64,000 nt of DNA. Origin: JAGOMW01 sp964644075. GTDB lineage: Bacteria > Patescibacteriota > Gracilibacteria > BD1-5 > UBA2023. Below the pieces are notes generated by a model. That model was not told the origin of the DNA, did not search any database, and saw nothing but the letters and a program-made list of their open reading frames with translations. Position 1 is the first letter of the stretch. Each line of letters starts with the position of its first letter. The translations under genes and the position numbers were made by a program. Positions 53,824-63,927 of this stretch are shown one piece after another. The stretch spans positions 174,992 through 238,991 of the forward strand of contig CAZXUQ010000002.1 of assembly GCA_964644075.1 (NCBI GenBank), written 5' to 3'.

Positions 53824-53891
53824 ATGTATAGTTTATAAAGTAAAGTAAAAAGATACTACGGAAACTCGAGAGAAATGCAAAAAGAAAAAAT

Positions 53892-53923
53892 AAATTCCCC
53901 TTCCTGACCGAAGGAGAATTTTT
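53892..53923 (-). terminator. Intrinsic terminator
   Basis: AAATTC-CCCTTC pairs with GAAGG-AGAATTT (one bulge); T-rich on both sides. Downstream of the SIMPL gene. Confidence 0.78.
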
Positions 53924-53971
53924 ATTAAAGCTTATGGTATATTTTGTTATTTCAGAGCGAAAGAGAGATTC

Positions 53972-54703
53972 TTATTGTATTTCATATGAGACATTCACGA
54001 CGATCGTATAGTCGAGCTGACCTGCAGCAATCTCAGTATTGGCACCACCGACACTATCCATCATCTTTGCATTTTGAAAGATTGGGGGGTATGGTGAAGA
54101 TGCAGATTGTCCTTCTGAGATGGATTGAACTTTTGTGATTTTTACACCTGTTGTTTTTGCCATCTCTTCTGCCTTGGTACGAGCCTTCTCGAGAGCGAGT
54201 TTGCGAGCCTCTGCGTAGACGCCATCTTTTTTATCGAGATCATAGGAAATAGATCCGATCTGGACCCCAGTGATAGCACTTGCTTTATCGAGGATATCAT
54301 TAGCAGAGTCAAGCTTGCGAACCTTTACAGAGAGATTTTCTGTCGCGAGAAACCCATTTGATTTTGGCGTACCATTTGAGTAATCATACTCTGGAGAGAG
54401 TGATATGCTTGTCGTCTGTATATCCTTCATTTCGACACCTGAGGATTTGAGGAGATCCTTGAGGCTCGTCATCTCGGTTGTCATCTTAGCATAGGCCTCA
54501 CGCGAAGTCGATGCTCGAGCCTGAGTAGAGAGAGAAAGGACGACGATATCTGGAGTGACACTGACGCGACCCTCAGCAGATGTCGAGAGTGTCGGAGTCG
54601 TCGGTGCAAGCGAGAGTGTCGGTGCTGGGCGTGATGCCATGAGGTAGGCGCTCGCGACGAGTGCTGCACTGATCACCACTGCAGAGAGAACTGATGTGTT
54701 CAT
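53972..54703 (-). CDS. SIMPL/DUF541 exported protein
   Basis: 243 aa without internal TGA. One N-terminal signal or anchor helix (VLSAVVISAALVASAYLMA), then ISTSAEGRVSVTPDIVVLSL-type start (TPTLSTSAEGRVSVTPD), EYDYSNGTPKSNGFLATENL, LALEKARTKAEEMAKTTGVK and a final VVNVSYEIQ. The whole SIMPL pattern is present. Members (BP26, YggE) form periplasmic channel-like oligomers and protect against oxidative stress. Monocistronic. Confidence 0.92.
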   Translation of the reverse strand: MNTSVLSAVVISAALVASAYLMASRPAPTLSLAPTTPTLSTSAEGRVSVTPDIVVLSLSTQARASTSREAYAKMTTEMTSLKDLLKSSGVEMKDIQTTSISLSPEYDYSNGTPKSNGFLATENLSVKVRKLDSANDILDKASAITGVQIGSISYDLDKKDGVYAEARKLALEKARTKAEEMAKTTGVKITKVQSISEGQSASSPYPPIFQNAKMMDSVGGANTEIAAGQLDYTIVVNVSYEIQ

Positions 54704-54804
54704 AGGGAAAAATTAAGAAGTAGAGTGAGTATATATATTTTTATCGTTTTTCTATATAACTCTGCTACACAAGACGGAAAAATATTTTTTTGGTGACAAA
54801 AATC

Positions 54805-55407
54805 TTACCATCTCTTGTAACTCGGACACGCCTGCGTGACATCGACGAGAGAAAATCCCTTGTGCTGGATCGCTGTTTTTATGGCTTCTTTTAGGTCAGC
54901 AAACTTGGTATCCTGAGCGTGCACTGCATGGCGACATCCTGCCTGCTTCGCGAGTTCGACGGCATCGATGGGAGCTATGAGATTGCCGAGAGGAGTCGTC
55001 TTGGTCTTCGCACCGACTGGAGTTGTCGGAGAGGCCTGTCAGGTCGTCAGAGCATAGTTTTCATTATTGAACACGATATAGGTGATATCCATATCTCGAC
55101 GACACGAGTGGATGAAGTGTCACATCCCGATACCATAGCCATCACCATCACCTCAGACAGCGACGACTGTGAGAGATGGATCGACCATCTTGATCCCCGT
55201 GGCAAATGGAAGTGTACGACCATGAAGCGTCTCAGCAGCATATCCATCGATATACTGAGAGGCTTTCCCCGAGCACCCGACTCAGGATACGACCACACGC
55301 TTATGCGATGGGATACCGAGCTCTTTGAAGGCGTTTTTGATCGCCATGATGATGAGGAAGTCTCCGCAACCGGGACACCATTGGATGTTTGTCAGTCAGC
55401 TTCGCAT
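54805..55407 (-). CDS. 2-oxoacid:ferredoxin oxidoreductase, beta subunit (short)
   Basis: 200 aa. TPP/Mg-binding landmarks: WCPGCGDFLIM, VGCSGKASQYID, LPFATGIKM, AVGGDGDGYGIGMGHF and NNENYALTTGQASPTTPVG. It carries the CPGCGD cluster/TPP Cys of KorB/PorB. It is shorter than the usual 270-290 residues: it ends at TQACPSYKRW, where homologues continue for about 70 residues. Coupled to the alpha subunit 9 nt upstream. Oxidises a 2-oxoacid with CoA, reducing ferredoxin. Confidence 0.9.
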
Positions 55408-55416
55408 AAGTAAAAA

Positions 55417-57093
55417 TTATTTCTTAAATCGAGTATCGAGGTCCTCTCTGTAGAAAGGATAAAGTGTATATTTGCGAAAGTTCGCGATAGAGAGCCCTTC
55501 GATATGATCGAGATCAAGTGAGCGTACGAGATGCTCCTCGAGCTGCCCGCTATAGTTATTTTCCATGAAGATCACCTCACTCTTCCCGATGAGCTCATCA
55601 CGGATACGAGTATCGACGGGGAGGAGAAACTTCAGGATCATAAGACCATATTCTGGATTATCTCGGACGAAGTCCTCAGCCACGATACGGTTGGCACTCA
55701 TAGTGACGATGATCTTTCTCGCAGTTTCATTTACCATCTCATAGCCGCGAATTCCCTCTTTTTCATAGAAATTTTCGAGCTTTCGAGCACGTTTTTCTGT
55801 CATTTTTCCTTTCATATCTGGATCTTCACTCGTCGCGCCGTATTCGTCATGCTCATACGATGTCGCGATGAAGTCACCTTGCTCTGTCCCGACGCGGACA
55901 TACGGAGAGATACCATCGTCAGTGAGCTCATAACGCTTGTAGTCAGCAGGGGGAGTTTCGAGGAGTTTTCCACGATCGACGGGAGTCGGAGCTGGGAGGG
56001 TATCATAGGATGAGTGCAGTTCTGAGAATTGCTTGTCAGTCAGGAGGATGACGATCGTCTGATATCGCTGTGCGATATTGAGCGCGAGACCAGCGAAAAG
56101 ATACGCCTCATGGAATGTCGATGGAGAGAGGACAACATGTCCGAACTCACCGAACGTCGGTGTAAGTGCATAGCGAATCTCGCCCTGCTCGTGAAATGTC
56201 GGAGTTCCTGTACTTGGACCTGCTCGTTGTGAGAGGATCGCTGTGATCGGGAACTCTGCCTGAGCGGCAAATGAAAGAGCCTCCGTCATAAGAGCAAATC
56301 CTCCCCCGCTCGTCCCTACCATCGCACGAGCTCAGGTAAATGCAGCTCCGAGAGCGCTATTGATGACGGCGATCTCATCCTCTGCCTGGAGATACGGCAC
56401 TTTCCCTGTCGCGATCACTTCTGTCAGGACTGAGCTCGCTGGTGTCATCGGGTAGGCGCTATAGTACTCGAGCTCTGAGTCGACCGCTCCGAGGGCAATG
56501 AGTTTGTTTCCATAGGTGAATTCTCGTTTTTTTCCCTGATCTCCGAGGATCCATGGAGAAGTCACTCCGAGCTCATAACTCGCATAGATCGTATCGACGA
56601 TACCGATATTGTGAGCGATGATCTCTTCTCATTTCCTCCCAAATACATGTCGTACCTCATCATGCACACGAGCAACCTCGATGCCGAGGAGCTTCATGAG
56701 GATAGCGAGGAGGTAGATATTCTCATATTTATCGTTTATATCGATAGTGAGAAGCTGTATATGCTGGCTTTCCATGATGACATGGGTTCCAGGGCTTATC
56801 TTTGCGAGATGTTTGGCACTCATGATAACATATCCTCAGTCTACTAGGCTAGCGATACTTTTTTCGAGCCCTGCGATATCATAGGCAAGGAGGATATTGA
56901 TCGTGGATCTGATCGTCGGACGGTCATCGGAAATATTTAGGTCAAACCAGTTCGTCCCTCACTTGATCCGAGATTCGTATTCGAGGTCTCAGGTGACATG
57001 GTAACCCATGTGTGAGAGGAGATTGCCGGTGATGTCAGCGAGCGAGTTGATCCCGAGTCAGGCAGCTCAAGTGATACGGAGAGTGAAGTGCAT
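55417..57093 (-). CDS. 2-oxoacid:ferredoxin oxidoreductase, fused gamma-alpha subunit
   Basis: 558 aa. N-terminal gamma domain (TGAAGLGINSLADITGNLLS, YESRIKGGTNWFDLNIS) joined to the alpha/TPP-pyrimidine domain: ALGAVDSELEYYSAYPMTPA, LQAEDEIAVINSALGAAFTG, GTSGGGFALMTEAL and SQRAGPSTGTPTFHEQGE. This is the KorA-type fused architecture with the conserved YPITPxS and GPSTGxPT motifs. First gene of a two-gene operon with the beta subunit. Many Gly are TGA. Substrate (pyruvate or 2-oxoglutarate) cannot be told from sequence alone. Confidence 0.94.
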
Positions 57094-57161
57094 AGAGAGA
57101 AATTTGGACTCATTCTCGTCGAGAAGAGAGAAAAGTCAAAGAGAAAATGAATGAATATTTT

Positions 57162-58832
57162 TTAGAGAAACAGTCTCGCGAGTCGTATCTCATCGTAGTC
57201 GTAGACTTCATCATATTCCTCTTCGAGATACTCCTTCACAGGCGAGAGGCTCGTAGTATCGAGCTTTCGAAAAATAGCGAGGACAGTAGCGAGGCGATCT
57301 TCATCGAGTGGACGGAGATTTTCGAGATTGAGTGTTTTTCACTCTTCGAGGAGCTTTTCGATATGAGCGATGATCGTCGATGGTTTGAGTTCGCGAATAT
57401 TCGCGATAGAATCAATGTCCATTCCCTGTTGGAGAAAAGTATAGGTCTCTTCATGGGTAGCAAGCTTCGGAGATTTTTTGGATTTCAATGAAAGATCCAT
57501 CTTTTCGATCTTCCCACCCAGACGGATGATCGCAGCTTCAGTTTTTTCTTTTCGATCTTTGAGTGAGAGAATGGCAAGTCTCTCGGAGGCACGATCGGAT
57601 GCCTGAGAGAGGAGTTCATCATATTCACGAACTCGCGGATCGATCTCGAGAGCTCTACGATTGAGTCACTTCAGTATCAGTCCTTCGAGAGATCTCACAC
57701 GAGAGAGAGCAACATACCCCTGCCCTGCTACAAATGCATCCGAGAGATCCATGACAGCAGAGTCGAGCGTCATCCCCTGAGATTTATGAACCGTGATCGC
57801 CCATGCGAGACGCAGTGGGATTTGTGCGATTTCTGCCTTGATCTTCGCTCACTCCTCGACTCACCAGCTCGCATAGTCTACGATGATCTTCTCACCACTG
57901 GTGAGCTCGACGATCGGGAGTCACTCATGTCGGCCTATGATATGCCCGATTGAACCGTTGGCATATCAGGCTTCGAAATTATTTTTCACGAACATGACAC
58001 GAGCTCAGACTTTCAGGACAAGTGTCTCAGGTGCGAGACATCATTTTTTCAGGGCGTCGACGAGGGGAAGTGATCCTTTTGAGTGCATCTCGAAGAGAAA
58101 TATATCTCATGCGAGATTATCGAGTTTTTCTTTATTGTATGCATCGACAGCGACATTTCGTGTGAAGAGTTCTGTATGGTCTTCTGTCATCACAGGAATA
58201 TTTCTCGACTCGAGAATCTCGAGGGATTTCTTCGTGACTCTTCCAGAACGTATCTCAGAGAGGATTGCGAGAAGAGAATCTTCTTTATTCTTTCAGTCAT
58301 TTTGGCGAAACTGCGTCGTGAGGACGCACGGGATGAGACGAGCTTCTCGCCAGATCGGATGCTCGAAGGCGAACTCTACTTCACTCATCCCCCGAGAGAC
58401 TGGAGGAAGCTGGAAGAAGTCCCCGACGAGTACAATCTGTATACCTCCGAATGGAAGTGGCGAGACACGCGCCGACCTGAGGAGTCTATCGAGGTTCGAG
58501 AGAAATACTCCCGAAAGCATAGATATCTCATCGATCACGAGAACCGAGGTCTTCGCGTAGCGCTTGACGAGATATTCCCGAGAGACAATGTCGTCGATAT
58601 CATCATCACTGAGGGTATCACGCACTCAGAGACCCGACCAGGAGTGTATCGTCATCCCACCGATGTGAGTCGCAGCTATACCCGTCGAAGCGGTGATCGC
58701 GATACCGATCGCGTGCTCATGACAGTGTCGGATAAATCTATTCACGAGAAATGTTTTTCCGCTTCCAGCCGCTCCCGTGAGAAATACATTTTGCCCCATC
58801 GCCAGTATGTCGAAAGCTTCGTCTTGGGTCAT
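57162..58832 (-). CDS. PIF1/RecD-like superfamily 1 DNA helicase with C-terminal HTH domain
   Basis: 556 aa from ATG 58832 (GTG 58865 would add 11). Walker A VFLTGAAGSGKTFLVNRF, motif Ia ITASTGIAATHIGG, motif II VLVIDEISMLSG, motif III LVGDFFQLPPV, TTQFRQ, and motifs V/VI WAITVHKSQGMTLDSAVMDL and GYVALSRVRSLEGL. The end has HEETYTFLQQGMDIDSIANI, the HTH_40 domain also found on RecQ. PIF1-like 5'-3' helicase likely helping replication past structures such as G4s. Confidence 0.94.
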
Positions 58833-58892
58833 GGAGGACAGTATCTGAAAAAAATGAAAAAACACAAAAAAGAAAAATCAATAACTTTTCTC

Positions 58893-58920
58893 TTGAAATA
58901 TTTTTTAGCACGTATATAAT
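58893..58920 (+). promoter_or_regulatory. Sigma-70-type promoter
   Basis: TTGAAA (58893-58898), 16-nt spacer, TATAAT (58915-58920). It drives the gene at 59040 through a leader of about 110 nt that can form CGAGG/CCTCG and GGAG/CTCC hairpins. Confidence 0.75.
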
Positions 58921-58931
58921 GTAAGTGCTAA
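58905..58931 (+). promoter_or_regulatory. CIRCE-like operator (HrcA site)
   Basis: TTAGCACGT-N9-AAGTGCTAA, 27 nt, compared with the CIRCE consensus TTAGCACTC-N9-GAGTGCTAA. Fifteen of 18 arm positions match and the spacing is exact. It covers the -10 box, as expected for a heat-shock repressor site. Confidence 0.8.
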
Positions 58932-59039
58932 TTCTCGATGGCGCGAGGTAATTTCCTCGGAGTATTTTCTCCTCAGTATAGGACATCCCCCGCCTCGAGA
59001 ACACACGCACTCTTGATTTACTTTTTTACCCTTTCTCCT

Positions 59040-59462
59040 ATGACATTCCGATGACGTATCGTCTCCCGCTCGAATATAAACGGGAAAGTTCACACATTCC
59101 AGAAAGATTTCGATGACTATGAGAGCTACCAGACATTTATGAGTGAGCATCCAGACTACGCTCCACGAGCGTATCTCGGAGACTGGTGGAGCCCATGGAG
59201 CCTCTGGGATCCCATGCTTCCTGACTACCAAACTCCCGCACTTCCTGCTGACACTCGTCACCTTCCCGAAGGCATTGACCTCGAAAAATATGAGAAACGC
59301 CGACTCGAGAAACGACAGACTGAAGCAGAGAAAATCGCAAAACGACACTCTCTCGAACGCACTATCGCCTATCTCAAAGACTACCTCGAAGAGAATGCTG
59401 ACGATAGCGATGCAAAATCTGATCTCGAAAAAGTCGAGAAAGAACTCGAAGGACTCAAGTAA
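59040..59462 (+). CDS. Hypothetical protein, predicted HrcA-regulated heat-shock gene
   Basis: 140 aa, unrecognised. N-terminus FRGRIVSRSNINGKVHTFQK (one Gly TGA), an aromatic centre (YLGDWWSPWSLWDPMLPDYQ) and a long charged helix from about residue 80 (EKYEKRRLEKRQTEAEKIAK). No signal peptide. The CIRCE operator overlapping its promoter predicts induction by heat or protein misfolding, so a chaperone accessory or small structural role is plausible. Monocistronic, with a terminator 2 nt after the stop. Confidence 0.75.
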
Positions 59463-59463
59463 A

Positions 59464-59492
59464 GAAAATCCCTCCATATCGGAGGGATTTTT
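59464..59492 (+). terminator. Intrinsic terminator
   Basis: AAAATCCCTCC/GGAGGGATTTTTT with a short ATATC loop, directly after the preceding stop. Confidence 0.9.
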
Positions 59493-59518
59493 TGACATTT
59501 ATCGTAAAATTATTATTT
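59491..59518 (+). promoter_or_regulatory. Promoter, leaderless
   Basis: TTGACA (59491-59496), 16-nt spacer, TATTTT (59513-59518), ATG at 59526. The -35 box begins inside the terminator T tract of the upstream gene. Confidence 0.6.
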
Positions 59519-59525
59519 TATACAA

Positions 59526-60092
59526 ATGCTCGTACCACTTACTTCATATATAACAAAGGAATTTCGATGACCACCGATATTTCGAATTTCTGCCAATAGC
59601 GATGTGGCAAGTGTTCTCGATAGACACATAAGAGGTACTTGAGGTACAGACTATTTCTCGGGTATAGAAAATATTCCCGATGAACAAACACTAGTAACTG
59701 CCTATTGTGATTATGAAAGAGAAAGAGCCATAGAACTACAAAAGGAAGAAAGAGAGAGAACGGAAAAGATGCAAGAGGAAGAAAAAGAGAGAGAACGGAA
59801 AAGATGCGAGTGAATTTTTTTCAAGTGATTTCAAAAATACTGTAGCAACATACATAAACTTCATGATTTCATAAAAAATAACTCTCATCTTCTCTATGCT
59901 GTGGAGACAAAGTGGTTTCATGCATATTTAGTATGATTATCTAGGGTACAGAGATTTGCAAAAAGAGGACTTACACCTTCTCGTGAAATTGGAGAAATAT
60001 TTATCGCTGAACTAGAGAGGCGCGATGAATATAATGAGGTAGCAAGACAAATTTGGTCAAAATTTCTTCGGAAAAACTTTTGAGAAAAATAG
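59526..60092 (+). CDS. Hypothetical charged protein
   Basis: 188 aa, unrecognised. The N-terminal third has KEFRGPPIFRISANSDVASV. The middle holds two copies of an EERERTEKM/EEKERERKR repeat (coiled coil, about residues 75-97). The C-terminal part is helical (YCSNIHKLHDFIKNNSHLLY, SREIGEIFIAELERR). Three or four TGA Gly. More AT-rich than ogt, which follows 20 nt later. No signal peptide. Confidence 0.65.
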
Positions 60093-60106
60093 AAAAATAC
60101 TATACT
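60080..60106 (+). promoter_or_regulatory. Promoter, leaderless
   Basis: TTGAGA (60080-60085; or TTTTGA two nt upstream) and TATACT (60101-60106), with the ogt ATG at 60113, 6 nt on. It overlaps the 3' end of the preceding gene. Confidence 0.5.
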
Positions 60107-60112
60107 TCGTCT

Positions 60113-60643
60113 ATGGCACTCACTACCACTCTCATCCCCTCCCCTCTCTGAGACCTCATCGCTATAGCGAGTGATGCTCAGCTCATCATGCTCGAGTTCG
60201 CCGACTCGAAAGGACGAGAGAAAAAGATACAAAAAATCGGATCTGCCAATATCACTCAATGAGAGAATGCAATCCTCGAGCAGACACGATCGGAACTCAG
60301 AGAGTATTTCGAGTGAAGGAGAAAAACATTTGATATCCCCCTTGCTCCCGAGGGAACCGTGTTCCAAAAACAAGCATGGAACGCTCTCGAGCGTATCCCC
60401 TATGGTGAGACACGGAGCTACAAAGAAGAGGCAATCCTCGCATGAAATCCGAAAGCGGTACGGGCTATCGGTGGAGCGAATAACAAAAATCCTATCGTCA
60501 TCATCATCCCCTGCCACCGTGTCATCTGAGCAGATGGATCTCTCGTCGGGTATGGATGAGGTATAGAACGGAAAATATGGCTCCTCGAGCACGAAAGAAA
60601 AATATCGTATAAGAATACAAAAATTACTCCAAGAATAGAGTAG
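60113..60643 (+). CDS. ogt: Methylated-DNA--protein-cysteine methyltransferase
   Basis: 176 aa, normal length. Suicide repair of O6-methylguanine. PLGDLIAIAS near the start, then the catalytic domain: VFQKQAWNALERIPYGETRS, GNPKAVRAIGGANNKNP and IIPCHRVIGADGSLVGYGGG with the acceptor Cys in PCHR. Four Gly, including those in VIG and GYGGG, are TGA. Stops at TAG 60641-60643. Confidence 0.95.
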
Positions 60644-60676
60644 TTTGAGTGAACTTAAATTGAAGTGATTTGAATA

Positions 60677-61138
60677 CTAAGGGGCGTTTTTCTTGAGCCA
60701 AGCATCGAGGACCGCTATCTGCTTCGAGAGTGTGGTACGTTTCTCGAGCATAGTCGTTTTTCTATTTTTCGCGATGGAGAGCTCTCTCATGGCAGAAGTA
60801 TACCGGGAGTCCCTCACGATTTGGAGTACAGAGATCTTTGTGTTTAGGGCCTGTATCTGAGCATCGAGAAGAGCGATATCGGATTCGATCTTCAGATAAG
60901 AGGCCATGAGTTCAGCACGTTGAGCCTTTACGTTTCTTATACGATCAGCGATAGACGGGGTACTAGTAGTGACGACCTGTATCTCGCCAGAGGTGACTTT
61001 TTTTGGAGGAGTAGTTGTTTTCGTCTTCGAAGTCTGGAGAGCAAGAGCTTCGTGCGAAGAGATAACAATTCCTGAAAGAACTACACCAAAAGCAACGAAT
61101 GAGACCACTCTGGAGCAAATCGAAAAAATATATGACAT
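60677..61138 (-). CDS. Exported coiled-coil protein
   Basis: 153 aa without internal TGA. Signal peptide (VVSFVAFGVVLSGIVISSHE), a Thr/Lys/Pro-rich linker, then about 90 residues of coiled coil (SLKIESDIALLDAQIQALNT type, with LKIESDIALLDAQIQALNTK and KQIAVLDAWLKKNAP at the end). No enzymatic motif. Convergent with ogt at a 33-nt spacing. Confidence 0.75.
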   Translation of the reverse strand: MSYIFSICSRVVSFVAFGVVLSGIVISSHEALALQTSKTKTTTPPKKVTSGEIQVVTTSTPSIADRIRNVKAQRAELMASYLKIESDIALLDAQIQALNTKISVLQIVRDSRYTSAMRELSIAKNRKTTMLEKRTTLSKQIAVLDAWLKKNAP

Positions 61139-61358
61139 AATGAAAAGATTAGACTACTCTTATAGTATATGGAAAAATGAAAAAAAGAAATAGTTTTTCT
61201 CGTCTCTCTATACGACGAACAGTCTAGAAAAAAATCTTATACAGAGATAGTGTTCTCTACCTTTGAGAGAATACAACTCAAATTTCTTAAACGAATGAAA
61301 AAGCGATTCTTCGGCTTAACTACGAAATCTCAAAGAAACAGCTTATGAACAATTACTG

Positions 61359-61919
61359 TTAGGAAATATACTCTTTCGGAAAATCCTCGAAGCGAAAAAA
61401 TTTCTCAAGGGTTTTTGAGTGGCTCCAGAGAGGGTATTTTTTGTACTCCTCGATACTCACCCACTCATATGCTGTACACTCAGGACTCTCGTGGAAATCA
61501 AAATTCATCACCTTTACTGGATAGAAAAATAAACACACAGGATAGTAATCATCTCTTTCCTTATCGTCGTAGTAGCGATCATCGAGTGATGTGATGTTCA
61601 CATAGAGTGGCTCTCTGGCTATCTCATATTCTGAAGCCTTGAGTCAGATTTCTTCTCTCATCTCCCGAGAGAGTCACTCGCGAAAGTCCTCTCACCAATC
61701 AAGTCCCCCGCCTGGTAAATCATACATTCATGCATCACTCCTATAGAAAGAGGATTTTTTGTCCGCAAACCGTCCTTCTCGAAGGATAAGGATTTTTCCC
61801 TCTGCATTTACTATGAGTGCCTTCATCGTCATACGATAAAATCCCTTCGGGATATTTTTTCCACGACGGTAGTATTTTTCATCGGGTTTCGGGAGTGTCA
61901 GAGGGAGAAAATATGTCAT
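61359..61919 (-). CDS. Nudix hydrolase
   Basis: 186 aa. MTMKALIVNAEGKILILREG leads the beta-sheet; the Nudix box is LPGGGLDWGEDFREGLSREM followed by REEIGL, matching Gx5Ex7REUxEExGU, with four TGA Gly. The insert DDRYYDDKERDDYYP and the end YEWVSIEEYKKYPLW are usual for ADP-ribose or NADH pyrophosphatase-like members; substrate unknown. Its ATG overlaps the stop of the membrane gene by 1 nt. Confidence 0.92.
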
Positions 61920-62494
61920 TATTTCTTACGAATTATCTGGATAAAAATGAGGAGAAAATTGACTACGATCACCGCAGCTGAAAAGACCATCGTCGTGAGC
62001 GAATACACCGAAAGTGCAGAAAGAGAAAGTCAGTGTTTCACATTCATAAGGAGATAATATCACGATGGTTCACTTTCTGGTTTTTTGTAGACTTTAGAAA
62101 GTGTCGGGATGTATCAGATAAGGTCAGCAAGCGTCGCGAAGATCGATCAGTAGAGAGGATTTCTCGTGTACATCCAGAGTACTATCGCTACGATCGAGAG
62201 CGAGAGAGAAAACCAATCTAGTCGAGTCAGAGTATTTTTTTGTCCGTATCGAAATGCGAGAAATGTGACGAAAATGCACACGAGAAATGTGACCCCATTT
62301 TGAGCCGTTCACCATCAGCCTCCACCACTTACTTGTGCGAAAAATGCTATACCCGTCGTGAGTGCCCATATGCCCCAAGAGAAAATATGTGGCTCTGTCT
62401 TTCACGAAAAAATACTCTTTATGTAGGTTACATACGAGTACAGTGCGATGATGACAGCAAGGGTAGAGAGGATTTCTCGCCAGTAAAATAGCAT
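61919..62494 (-). CDS. Polytopic membrane protein
   Basis: 191 aa with five to six helices, found only when TGA is read as Gly. It opens REILSTLAVIIALYSYVTYI, contains GIWALTTGIAFFAQVSGGGG, and later FATLADLIGYIPTLSKVYKK, a motif I associate with small SWEET/PQ-loop-like or DUF membrane proteins; the assignment is loose. Coupled to the Nudix gene (TAATG overlap), 5 nt from the upstream phosphoesterase stop. Confidence 0.75.
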
Positions 62495-62499
62495 ATGTT

Positions 62500-63162
62500 T
62501 TAGTGAGTATCTTTTCTCCAGTGTACCGGATCTTTATAGACCTTATTTGCTCGTACTTGCCACATCTCACGAGTCTCGAGACAGTAGGCAGTGAGATGTC
62601 CACCGAAGCAACAGCCCGTATCGAGACCGAGAGTATTGGGTCGGACTCGGAGTCACTCAGCTGCCCAGTGACCATAGATCACGAGTTTGTTTCCCGTATA
62701 GTACTCATACCACGGTCGACCATCATGAGTGCGGATGAGGGTGGCATCCTCTCGAGGTGTTTCTCGTCCATATTTTGGATGGAGTCCACCATGTACGAGG
62801 AGGAAGTCCTCTTTTTCTATCATCGTCGGGAGTGAGAGAAGCCACTCTGTGTGTCACTTTTCTCTGAGAGTATTTCGTAGGGTTTCAGATTTTTGCCACT
62901 GGATTTTGCTCCATGATGGCTCACTCGTCCTCGCATCATCGCTATAGTCGAGGAGAGAGAAGAGCTCATGGTTCCCCATCACACTCCAGGTATTGGGACG
63001 GGCTCGTACCCACTCGACGACTTCAAGCGATTTCGGTCATTTACTGATCAGGTCTCAGACGAAATAGAGATGGTCATCAGGCATGAGACCTATCTTCGCG
63101 ACAAGGGCTATGAGCTCATCATAGCAACCATGAACATCACCGATGAAGAGAGTACGCGACAT
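62500..63162 (-). CDS. Calcineurin-like phosphoesterase (ApaH/PrpE type)
   Basis: 220 aa. TLFIGDVHGCYDELIALVAK, YFVGDLISKGPKSLEVVEWV, SVMGNHELFSLLDY, LVHGGLHPKYG and YGHWAAEG. All PPP metal ligands are present (GDxHG, GDLxxxGP, GNHE, HGG, GHW). Similar to symmetric Ap4A hydrolase or bacterial serine/threonine phosphatases. Starts 3 nt after the exported DUF3298-like gene; second such family member in the window. Confidence 0.93.
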
Positions 63163-63165
63163 TGA

Positions 63166-63927
63166 TTAGAGTATTTCTGGAGTGACCTGGAGAGAGGCGA
63201 GATCGATCTCTACGGTCGGCATCCCGATCGCGTGTGGTCCGACCTGGTAGTCCGCGAAGTAGACAGTGACTTTTGCTGGTTTACCGAGAGGAGAGAGTGT
63301 GACAGTATAGGTTCCATAGTTGCGTGGGAATTTCGGATTGGTCCCTGTAGCGAGCCACTGGGTATCGAGATCGTATCCAGCATCACTATAGTATTTGATG
63401 AGTGCGGTTCGGACCTTGGTCGCGACTTTCGAGAGATCATTTGGTGCGAGGAGCTTGGTAATCGGGAGGATCTTCCCTGTCTTGCGATCGTAGTTCCAAG
63501 TATATACAGTCGCAGATCCATGTGCTCCTCCAGTATACTGGTAGACGTCCATCTTCACACTCACGATCGAGCCTGTCGAGACGACAGTATAGCTCACATC
63601 GAGCATATATCGATCTGGATCGATGTCACCAGTACCAAATCCAGCCATATCCTCCTCTGCATCGTGACGAAATTTCTGGGTAAGTGAGTCAGCCTTCCGA
63701 GCGATCATAGCATCGAGGCGTGCGACTCCTGTCGTCGGAGGTGTCTCTCTATCGAGAGAGTAGTACTCCCACCCTCGGATACATTTCCCGAGTGGCTCTG
63801 ACCAGCTATAGCCTGCCGATCCGATACATCCGTGAGCATCACGATCTCCTCAGACGATCGCCTGAGTCGTCGCGTGAGTGAGTGATGTATGGAGGAGAAA
63901 AAGGATGAAAATAAGAGATTTCTTCAT
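63166..63927 (-). CDS. Exported DUF3298/DUF4163 (RsiV-like) protein
   Basis: 253 aa. Signal peptide (MKKSLIFILFLLHTSLTHA), a Cys-bridged N-terminal module (DAHGCIGSAGYSWSEPLGKC) and then the DUF4163/DUF3298 region: DVSYTVVSTGSIVSVKMDVY, YTGGAHGSATVYTWNYDRKT (the GGAHG motif), APNDLSKVATKVRTALIKYY and VYFADYQVGPHAIGMPTVEI. Same fold as the lysozyme-binding RsiV ectodomain. Start 74 nt from the window edge; a TATACT about 34 nt upstream could be its promoter. Confidence 0.9.

Noticed and set aside
54919..55413. Plus-strand ORF of 164 codons
   Set aside because: Antisense to the ferredoxin oxidoreductase beta subunit, which has clear TPP motifs on the minus strand.
61919..62047. Separate 42-aa membrane peptide
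   Set aside because: The same frame runs open from 62494 when TGA is Gly, giving one polytopic protein with conserved-looking helices.
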